A DNA stretch of 64,000 nt from Bimuria novae-zelandiae CBS 107.79 (taxonomy: Eukaryota > Ascomycota > Dothideomycetes > Pleosporales > Didymosphaeriaceae). The stretch's first letter is position 1. Every line of letters begins with the position of its first letter. The notes beneath the pieces were generated by a model. That model did not search any database. It was given only the letters and a program-made list of their open reading frames with translations, and was not told the origin of the DNA. The stretch spans positions 800,144 through 864,143 of the forward strand of contig ML976675.1 in assembly GCA_010015655.1 (NCBI GenBank). The letters run 5' to 3'. This document shows positions 55,272 to 64,000 of this stretch, piece by piece. The translations under genes were made by a program, and so were the position numbers.

Positions 55272-56081
55272 ATGAAGCTTTTTTTTGGACTCGCGGCGCT
55301 GGCCGGTCTCGGTGAGTTTCATGCCGCTGCCTTTTGGGCGCAGACAGCTAATATGATTTGTAGCTTTGGGACGTCCGTCGCTTGAACTGGACCCCCGAGC
55401 CGGGGGCACGATCACATACGTCGACCAAGAGACTGGCTTCACTTTCTCCGAGTACAAGGCCGCATTCACCCTAACCGCCAACATCGTCTTCCGCTTCGCA
55501 CTCCCCAGCAATGCGCCGTCAGGCCCCTACAACGCCGTCATCCAAGCCGTCATCCCCAACCAACTCGGCTGGATCGGTCTCGCCTGGGGCGGCAGTATGG
55601 TCAAAAACCCACTAACCGTCGCCTACCCCAACGGCCAGAGAGCAACCATCTCGTCTCGCTGGGCGACGTAAGTATCCCCTCCGCGCCGACCGCTTCCATA
55701 AGCTAAGCTTACTCTGCCCGCAGTGCCCATAGCACGCCTACCCCCTACACCGGCGCAACATACACGCCCCTCAATACCGGAAACAAAGTAAACGGCACCC
55801 ACTGGCAGTTCACGGCCAAATGCGCGGGCTGCACTACCTGGACCGGCAGCTCGGGCTCCGTGAGGATCGCGCCGACGAGCAGCTCACGCCTTGCTTTCGC
55901 ATACTCTACGGGCAAGGCCTCGCAGCCGTCTTCGAATACGTCTTCGATCCCGGTGCACGACACGCCGAACTACTTCACCAACGACTTCTCGCAGGGCTTG
56001 AATCCGAACTTTGACGCGCTGCTGCAAAGAAATGGCGTCTCGTCGGACGGCGGTGCAGTTTTTGTAGACGGCCCTCTTTGA
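55272..56081 (+). CDS. Secreted CDH-type cytochrome domain protein (DOMON/AA8-like)
   Basis: Three exons: 55272..55311, 55364..55667, 55724..56081; 233 aa, phases 1 and 2 matching. A signal peptide (MKLFFGLAALAGLALG) is followed by a single cytochrome domain like that of cellobiose dehydrogenase: TYVDQETGFTFSEYKAAFTL, GWIGLAWGGSMVKNPLTVAY (the Met in GGSM fits the axial heme ligand), paired Cys (CAGCTTW) and the end HDTPNYFTNDFSQGLNPNFD. Family cytochromes carry a b-type heme and shuttle electrons, for example to lytic polysaccharide monooxygenases. No flavin dehydrogenase or cellulose-binding module follows, so it is a stand-alone form. The His ligand is inferred, not certain. Convergent with the DUF1996 gene. 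Confidence 0.85.
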
Positions 56082-56985
56082 GGAGGTGGGCGGGATAGGT
56101 GGGGAGGGGCGGTTGAGCGGTGTTGTGGGTAGATAGAACGTGCAGGTTCTTTGTGGATATGTAGCATGCATTAGTTCTTGAATATAGCTTTTTCTCGCTC
56201 GTGGTGGACCGACAAAGCCCCGTTTTATCCACGCATTGGGTCGTGAGAAACTCATCTTGCTCGGGACGTCGCTTCCAAATCAGTCGCACGGTAGACTGTC
56301 ACGATAGGTGGTGAACATTCTGCACAGGACATCGTAACTGGATCAGTCGTAGGGTAGCTGAATCCATGCTCCCTGTTCACCTTAAGGACAGCGCTTCGAC
56401 AGCCTGCGCACCACTCACAAGTCTATCTCTTGGGTTCGAAATCGAAGAGACCCATTGGTGCCTCACCTTTATCCCCCTAGCGCAAGATTGGCAATGAGCG
56501 AACGAGCGGACAGCGTCCGTTCCTCAACACCACCTCTACTGCTTCTCCGGTACGTCCCTCGCCCAGTGGAGCTTCCACTCCTGTCCGAACAACGCGCCTA
56601 CTTTACCATAAACAATTCCACGCGATGAATCGCATCACAACTTTTCAACGTCACTTAAATCACCTAAACCGCACTACAAGCGCATCCCGCAAAAGCAAGA
56701 AGTCGAATAAAAGAGCATGCAATTCTAACAAACAAGCACTCTGCCTCACAAATACATACAGCAGCACCCTCGCCACACACCCAACCCAACACGCGATGAA
56801 ATAAACTATAAAATGCCCGATGCAGCGTCCCGCTAGCACCCACGTTCCGCACCCGCCAATTAGCCTGATGTGGTCGGAGAATACCTGCTTGGCTGCCGGG
56901 CCGAGTCGCGCAAAATACATGAAAATGTGGGGACGGCTTCGCGACATGCGTGCAGAGGGCGTGGTTGAATATGCTAAAGTGATGT
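56082..56985. other. Convergent intergenic region
   Basis: 3' flanks of the cytochrome gene and the DUF1996 gene. No gene, repeat or RNA signal was recognised. Confidence 0.5.
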
Positions 56986-58251
56986 CTATGCCTTGATGGC
57001 CATGTCGCCCATCGGGAGCGCCTGGAGCCCTGTTGGAGCGTTAGTGGATATTTCTGAAGATGGTGTAGATGGTGATGAGGGGTGACGTACAGCCGTCGAC
57101 GTTCTCGGGTGCTTGCTGCTTCTTGGTGCAGGCGCTGTACTGGGCGTCGCTCTGGGTGGTGAGGCCGGCCTTGGGGCATGCGTTGTTGAGGTTGCACCCG
57201 TTGTCCATAGCCTTCTGGAGAGAGTCGCCCTCCCAGCCGAAGACGTAGTCACCATGGGCGGCGGAGCCACTGTTTGATCGTTAGCAGTGTGAAGATATAG
57301 ATTTGGTTCGGAGGTACCCACCCGAGGTTCATCGAGTAGACGAAGGGCCTGGAGCCGTCGGTGGGCCACATGCTCTTGTCGGAGAAGTTGGTCACGTTCC
57401 ACATAAGCTCATACATGACCTGAGGAAGCTTGACGGGGTGAGTCGAGGGGCAGGAGCCGCCGCCAGTGGCACCAGAACCTTGGCCGTACGCAACATGGCT
57501 CTGGTGGTTAGGGGAGTCGAGGTTCTGACCGTCCCAGCAGCTACCATAGTGTTAGATCGTGGCTGATAACCTCAGGAGATCGAAGGGCAACTCACGTAGG
57601 GAATATGATAGTCTGACGGATCATCTTGCACTTGGGATCCGCAGGAATGGCGACAGTGTCGGTACCGGAGCAGGGCTGAGCACCGACGAAAGTGTTCTCA
57701 TTGGGCGAGTCCCAGCATCGGTGGCAGATGTTGCCCTTGGCCACCTTGTTGTCATCCGTGTTTGACGCGGTTCCAGCCAACATGCGGAAACCCTAAGGCT
57801 AGTCAGCGACTATCTGTCTCAATGAAGGCTCAGCACCTACCTTCTTGAAAGCGGTCACCTTACCGCTGGGGATGTAGTAGACATCCAGGCCACCCTTGTT
57901 GATGAGCTTTCCTTGAGGACCACCGTTTCCGGTCTGTGGGACACGGATGTATGATCCGTTCTTGTGGTGGAAGAACATGACGGCGGTCCAGTAGTTCGAC
58001 TTGTCCTGAACAAAGCTGCACGACGTGCAAGTAGAGAGCTTGGCCGGGTCGTTGGCGGGATCCATGGTCACGTTGAAGCTGTTGCCACCAACGATCTGAT
58101 GAAGATGAGGAGTGTACTTCATGCCAGGGTTGACGAGCGGATCTGTTCGCTCAACGACAAGCTGTGAGCAAGCGAACCGCAACATGTTCCCCTGAGCATT
58201 GACATTCTGTGCAAGAAGCGCGGCGACAGCGGTGAAGGTAGCCCACTGCAT
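56986..58251 (-). CDS. Secreted DUF1996 protein
   Basis: Five exons, complement(56986..57029, 57091..57269, 57322..57540, 57596..57792, 57841..58251); 349 aa, all phases matching. A signal peptide (MQWATFTAVAALLAQNVNAQ) precedes the DUF1996 domain. Typical blocks are CSQLVVERTDPLVNPGMKYT, HLHQIVGGNSF, KSNYWTAVMFFHHKNGSYIR, then GFRMLAG, then CHRCWD, CWDGQNLDSPNHQSHVAYG (conserved His/Asp cluster), CPSTHPVKLPQVMYELMWNV, HGDYVFGWEGDSLQKAMDNG and the ending WLQALPMGDMAIKA. The family is common in fungal secretomes and often fused to WSC domains; none is present here. The biochemical role is unknown; a polysaccharide-related role is guesswork. The gene is intact. Confidence 0.93.
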
Positions 58252-60075
58252 TGTGACGAGCGATTGTTGCGTCGACTGTGAACAGAAGAAGCACAGCGAA
58301 GGTTAGTAGAATGGTAAGTCAATGAACGAAGGCACAAAGCACAATCCTCCATGTATACCAGTGAAGCCTTATAACAGTATGCAAGCGCATTTGCCACCCA
58401 CATGCTAACTGCCGGTGGTGCAGAAACTTGGTCGCTGATTTCCTCGAAATATGGGGTCAATCTAAACGATATGATGATTGGGCACTGCCACTTCGTGTCC
58501 CATATGAATCCCGCGTCCTTATACGGCAAGTCTGGGCCCCCGACTTCTGGCTTGTTCAAGTGGTGTTCAGCGGCACAGTGCCGCGCGCTCACATCGAATC
58601 GTCGTCGCGTCTTCATCTCGATATCCGGAGATCCGGACTTGTGCAGCTCATACGGCGGCTACGAAAGCGGTCCCGTGACGTTGGTCATGCAACTGCTTTC
58701 CTTGTATGGTTGCAAAGGGCTTGGCACGTCGAATCGGGTGGTATACATTCATCTCGAGGAGCACAGATGGGCATGCCTGCGTGGGCATCTGCAACATGCT
58801 GTTCAAATTTTCTGACCAAGCACTCCCACGTTTCGGTATGAAGGCCGATCAATGAGGTAGCACTCAATAGCCACGAGAATCTACGTCACAGGTTGAAGGA
58901 AGTGAAAAAAGTATAGCTCATGCCTAGATAGATTCTAGAAGTGCAGCGGAGTGGCGGTTGTGGCTGTCGGTGAGCAAGCTGCGGATATTTCTGGCACGTG
59001 TTTCGAAACGGCGAGCAAGGTCGTGGTGGTCATGATCCTTCTGAAAGAGCGCGGATCTTCAATCCTTCTGTCGATCCTGCATCAATTCGGTGTCAAATAC
59101 CTTCGTTCTGCAGGAACTGGGTTGCTGTTCCTGCCCAAACAAGCCGCCGTCTTTCGTAAGACAATATCTGTTCCCATGGTTGTCTCAATACTGTAGACTC
59201 GATGCGCTGCTCCCACTAAGTCCTGATAGAGGAAACAACATCGGACTGGCTTGAAGTTTCTGCAGCAGAGCGCTCGACAGCGACCACGATCACGGTACTG
59301 ACGGATTTGTAGATCCTGTGGCATACATACGGAGAAGGAAAGGTATTTACCGCCCACTGCTGTCGGTGCAAAGTCCTGCACCCCACAAAACCCCCCGATA
59401 CGGAGCAGGCGCACACCACTAGCGCCCACCCACTCCCAATCAATCCACCACCTTCCCCTTTGTGCGCGAAAACTGCACCTCATCACCACGACAATGGATT
59501 TATTGCACGCGCCCGAAAGGATCCCATTTACCCGCTCGCACGTTACACCAACGCTCCCCAGATGCTCAATCCCTGTTTACCCGGCCTCTAACAGGCGTGG
59601 CGCAATAAACTCCCGAGTGGGGTCTGGGGCACCGTATGCCGAGCTAAGATGATGGTTTCGTGATATCAACGGCGCGCATGGCACCGATGCATGCGGCTGA
59701 AGCCCCATCGCTGTGAGCGCAAATGCCGGACACCCTGGCTGTGGGCTGGACTGGCTTGGTGAACAATACATAGACTGTATGGTGTGTAGGATGTGTGTGG
59801 TATCGGGGCTTGGGTTCTGGAAGATCGCGATGGACGCGTTTGTGTCATGGTAGTTTGTTTGGCTATCTGAAGATACTTGTTGCTTCGAGATGGATCCTTC
59901 TTGAGGCCCATGTCCGACGAGCACTTGCCTCGGGGCACTTTAGATGCACAACACACACAGATTGTGTGAGAACCGAAGAGCCATCGGGCGACAGCTTATC
60001 CGCACCATATCCAAAGCACCCCACGGTTTGGTGACCGAGCCATCCTGACACCCTCTGCTGCCTTTCGCATTCCCG
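58252..60075. other. Intergenic
   Basis: About 1.8 kb: the promoter of the DUF1996 gene at left and the 3' flank of the ATPase at right. Scattered short open frames, no recognised gene. Confidence 0.45.
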
Positions 60076-63000
60076 TTACCAAGCTACCTTGGCAAGCAGA
60101 CCGTGGGGCCACGTGCGTATCGCCCACTTGCGGGTCTCATCCAGTGCGAGCAATCCAATTCCGAAGGCTACAGGGAAAAACCAATACTCAACCGGAATGG
60201 TAGTGGTGTCGAGGGCTCGCTGCACAGCAGGAGTGTAGCAGAAGACAAAGATAACTAAGATGGCGAAGACCATGGCCGGGAACAAGAGCAAGTTTTGCAT
60301 GTCCTTGTTGAAGATGGGAGGCTGTTGGAAGATACTGAGCCTTCGAGTGCGCGTAGCCAGAAGGTCGAATAGTTGCCTGTGCACACTGTCAGTCGACTCA
60401 TCTGAGAATTCACTGCTGCTAGCTTACATGACCACTAGTGTAACGAAGTAGATGCTTGAAGCCTGGTTCGTTGTCCGAATGATATAGTCCGGATCGTATT
60501 GGGCATCGTAGTTGCCGAACTTCAACCACATGGCCGTGAAAGGTACGCCCCTCCGCTCCATGTACCAAAAAGCCATAGCGAAGGATAGGAAGCACTCGAG
60601 CAATCCTACTACGAAGTATGCGTGGAATACAAGTCTTGTGTTCACCAGACGATTCTTCTTGGGGTTACGAGGCGGGCGCAGCATTAGGTCCGACTCGGGT
60701 TTCTCATAGGCAAGAGTGATGGCAGCGGCACAATCAGTAAAACAACAAATGACAATCTGTGCACAAGGTTAGTCGTCGGACGCGGTCACTATCGTAGTGC
60801 AGGAGCTTACCATCAGGAATGACGACAAGATCTGAGGAATACCGAAAACAACGTTCGTCACCACGGGCCAAAGCTCGCTGAAAGATCTAGCAGGGAGCAA
60901 GTACAGGATCGTCTTCTTCAAGTTGTCGTATACGAGACGACCGTACTCCACAGCAGCGACGATCGCAGCGAACGAATCGAGAAGCACCATATCAGCGGCC
61001 TCGATGGCTATGTCGCTTCCGCTACCCATTGCAATTCCAATGTCAGCAGCCTTGAGCGATGGCGCGTCGTTGACACCATCTCCAGTCATACCCACGATGT
61101 TGTCTCGAGCCTGGAACTCCTTCACGATACGGAGCTTCTGCTCTGGCGTGGTTCTAACGAAGACGATTTCTTCGTACTGGCAGAGTTGGTCCCATTGGTC
61201 CTCGCTCAAAATCATCAGTTCAGCACCGCTCAATAAGATGGCACGACGTGAGGGTTGGTTCTTCGTCTCTCTGGACAGAGCTGTAATATCTTCAACCGTC
61301 GCCGAGTTAGAAATAATGCCGCATTGCTCAGCTATTACCTGGGCAGTTAGTTTGAAGTCACCGGTGACCATGAAGATACGGATGGATGCGTTGCGGAGAA
61401 TGTTGACAACTGAAGGGATCTCATCGCGCGGCAGGTCGACGATACCGAGGAGCCCCACGAAGGTAAGACCTTGACGAGCCGCGACTAGGACCTCCTTTTC
61501 AGGATTAGATGAGAATGGAACCACAGTCTTCTTACGAGCGAGTAGGATGACACGCTTGCCTTGCCGAGACCAATCGTCCTTGGTCTGTTCGATGCGCTGA
61601 GTTTGAGCTTCGGTCAACGGTAGAATCTCGCCATGGTCTCCGCAGCGCGGCCAACGAACCGTACTCTTGGCGTACGGCTCGTGGTTCCGTACCGTGCACG
61701 TGCCACAAGCTGGTCTTTTTCTCTCTTAAAGACTGTTAAGTGAACTGTGCACGGTACGGAACAACGAGCCGTACGCCAAGAGTACGGTTCGTTGGCCGCG
61801 CTGGGTCTCCGAGTATGGTGTTGCAACGCGGCAAGACGATGTCGGGCGCTCCCTTCATCAGGAGCATGGTATGTTGATTGGATGGATCCTGGGACGATGG
61901 TGACATCAGCCGAATCATGAATTTGTTCTTGCTGTTGAATGCAATCTCGAAAACTTTCTTCCAGTTTTGGCGAAGTTCGGCAACGGAACCAAGACTCTCA
62001 GACAGGCGGAGGATAGCCTGATCGGTCGCATCGCCGTTCACTTTGCGATCGCTGACAGATAGATGCATCGTTGCAGCATCGAATTCGCCGGCATTGCAAA
62101 GACCGGAGAGCTGTTGAAGCGTCTCCATGACATCTTCACGCTTCTTGCTTAGTGCTGCGATGTTGTTCTCGGAGCGTATCACCGCCATGAGATCCCGAGC
62201 AGCTTCGGGTGTGTATTCCTCGCCTGCGGCGTAGATGTCTGTGACTACCATGGAGTTCTATGTGACGTTAATTCTATCTTGCAAGGTAATGCTTATGATG
62301 ATTACCTTGGTGAGAGTACCAGTCTTGTCTGAGCAAATGATTAAGACAGCGCCCAGAGTCTCCACAGTCTTTAAAGACTTGCAGAGAATTTTGTTTTTCC
62401 TCATAATGTTCGCGACGATAGTCAAGCTAGTCGTCAGCGCAATTGGCAAACCCTCTGGAATAAAGGCCACCGCACAAGGCACGCAGTCTACGATGAGTAG
62501 AGGAACATCGATCCAGTTAGGATAGTCTCTCCGAAGCCCAGCAGCCCACAGAACGACAATGAGAACGACCACACAGGTGATGAAGACCGTGATGATCAAC
62601 ACAAATCGCAGGATCTCCCTTTGCAAAGGTGTCATGCCCGTTTTGGGGTCGTTCGTAAGCTTGGCGATGCGTCCAAAGACGGTGTTGTCGCCAGTTGCCA
62701 CGCAAATGCCAATACAACTTCCGGAAATGCAATGAGTACCTTGCATACCAATATTGTGCGTTTCGAGATAGTTGTTTTCGGTCGCTTCGACCGTTGCAGG
62801 GCAAGGATCCGATTCACCTAATGAAAGTTAGACCTGGAGGGGTGAGGGATAAACAATGCAGCTACCAGTAAGGATGGCACGGTCAAACATAGCATCGCTA
62901 GATGCTTCAACAAAGCGAACATCAGCAGGTAGCTTGTTGCCCTGCTTCACGATGATAATATCTCCAGGCACCAGATCCACTGCTGAGATGCTAGCTTGGG

Positions 63001-63837
63001 ATCCGTTGCGTATGGCAATGCACTGATCAGGCAGCATTGTTCCAATGGAAGCCATAACTTGCGCGCTGCTCCAGTCTTGCCAGGCGTTGAATGCAGCTTG
63101 AAGGAAGAAAACGACGAGCAAGACAATTGCGAGCGCAAGATTTGCTTTCGCGGGCGGGTTTCCAAGTGGTCTCCAGGCGACGAACACAAGTATGCTAGCC
63201 ACCAGGAGGATGGATCCGAAGCCTCTGAAGAAGTAGCCCATGAGCTTTCCGAAGAGTCCAGATGGAGGAGGAGTTATTTTGTTCTTGCCGTGTTCGTTGA
63301 TGCGGCGGGTGACTTGCTCGGGCGAGAGACCTTGGCCGAGAGTGATGGAGAGGGGGCGCAGAAGTTGTTCGGTGGAGAGGGTATGCCATTTCAGTCCGGC
63401 CAGGTCTGTGGATGATTAGGAGACAACAACTGTATGTGCGAAGAGCGCCTACGTACCAACATCAGCGCGCTCTTTCGCGCGTTTTACGGCCTCATGCTTC
63501 TTGCTCTGGGCTTCACCGACTTCAATGGAACTATCAAGTATCAATACCATGCCCATGTACTGAATACAGCTGCATGCCCCGGTAGAATACTTTGAGAGGC
63601 ATTGCGTGCACACATGGTGCGCAGCATGTAAACGTATATGTGGAATAGGTAGTGACCTACAGTGTGCGATAGGTGATGGGGAGGGCGGTCTCGGGCTGTA
63701 TAGTCCTCGACCCTCCACCCACACTGTGAATCGAGAGACTTCCCACGCTGGACTGACGTGACAATCGCCTGTCATGGCGATTAAATTCTCGTTCACGACC
63801 GGAACGGCCTGTTTCTTCGTCGTTCGGGAAGTGATTA
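60076..63837 (-). pseudogene. P-type Na+/K+-ATPase-like gene (P2-type) disrupted by a MITE
   Basis: Seven exons are readable: complement(60076..60376, 60428..60756, 60811..62257, 62306..62817, 62866..63405, 63457..63530, 63661..63837). All splice phases agree. P2-type landmarks: GDIIIVKQGNKLPADVRFVE, CAVAFIPEGLPIALTTSLTI, SDKTGTLTK with the phosphorylated Asp, KGAPD, MTGDGVNDAPSLKAADIGIA, and ten expected helices. Relatives are about 1,100-aa cation pumps of fungal plasma membranes. Exon 60811..62257 carries a 161-bp MITE plus an 8-bp duplication just after KGAPDIVLPRCNTILGDP. The extra 169 bp shift the frame and add a stop; without them the exon is exactly 426 codons. No ATG is found in the 5' exon, whose upstream flank is AT-rich repeat-like DNA, so the start may also be lost or lie beyond the window. 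Confidence 0.85.
61643..61803. mobile_element. 161-bp MITE, hAT-like, inside an ATPase exon
   Basis: 57-bp terminal inverted repeats beginning CAGCGCGGCCAACGAACC, matching at 56 of 57 positions (61643..61699 with 61747..61803), around a 47-bp unrelated core. The flanks are a perfect 8-bp direct duplication GGTCTCCG (61635-61642 and 61804-61811). The 8-bp duplication and CAG termini fit hAT-superfamily elements. No coding capacity. Confidence 0.93.
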
Positions 63838-64000
63838 CTGGCTTATACACGATTATTACTACACCTTTTACTATCTTTTTAAAGGCCTTAGCTATATGTA
63901 TTAAGAAACTATTTAGGTGCCTTTAAATCTTCTCCTTTACTAGCATTAATTATGTCTTAAATTCTAGAGTGTCACTAGACGCCTACAACTACCACGCACT
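63838..64000. other. AT-rich, repeat-like block at the window edge
   Basis: An abrupt change to AT-rich DNA with many TA steps, similar in style to the RIP-degraded transposon at 38-40 kb. It abuts the most upstream readable exon of the ATPase gene. Confidence 0.45.

Noticed and set aside
56425..56465. GGGTTCGAAATC, resembling a tRNA T-arm
   Set aside because: It is a local palindrome without an A box or stems around it.

Overview
The window is nuclear DNA of a filamentous ascomycete (Pezizomycotina). Most genes carry one to seven introns, mainly 45-75 bp with GT..AG ends and CTAAC-like branch sites. The protein set is typical of the group: PHO85/PHOA-type kinase, CWC22, SWC3, DPM2, MPDU1, a Git3-like GPCR, class-3 lipase, DUF1996 and a cellobiose-dehydrogenase-type cytochrome. 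One DNA transposon is wrecked by C:G to T:A changes, as expected of repeat-induced point mutation (RIP). A Dothideomycete is plausible, but this is inference from gene content only. Exon joins below were worked out by hand from splice signals, reading phase and family motifs.

Layout. 0-15 kb: a kelch-repeat regulator (runs off the left edge), 1-Cys peroxiredoxin, DHA1-like MFS transporter, MPDU1-like PQ-loop protein, BCAS3-like WD40 protein and a secreted SRPBCC protein. 15-22.5 kb is an accessory stretch: a decayed kelch/galactose-oxidase-like gene, a degenerate tandem repeat of about 330 bp units, a tRNA-like relic, an intact lipase and a decayed astacin-like metalloprotease. 23-37.5 kb: a SANT-like/DUF7587 protein, CWC22, DPM2 (first exon only the ATG), a DCAF6/8-like WD40 protein, the PHO85-type kinase and a small catalase-like protein. 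38-40 kb: a 1,889-bp Fot1/pogo-like element inserted in a 27-bp minisatellite. 42-51 kb: a cAMP-receptor-like GPCR, a decayed CorA-like transporter, an unknown membrane protein and SWC3. 52-58 kb: a decayed subtilisin, a secreted CDH-type cytochrome and a DUF1996 protein. 60-64 kb: a Na+/K+-type P-type ATPase broken by a 161-bp MITE.

How it fits together. Housekeeping functions include splicing (CWC22), histone-variant exchange (SWC3), dolichol-phosphate-mannose supply and use (DPM2, MPDU1), and signalling (PHO85-type kinase, GPCR). They are interleaved with secreted or membrane accessory genes. Four of the accessory genes are pseudogenes, and most of their stop codons could come from TGG or CAG by single transitions. 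The ATPase is different: apart from one clean transposon insertion its exons are in phase, so its loss looks recent.
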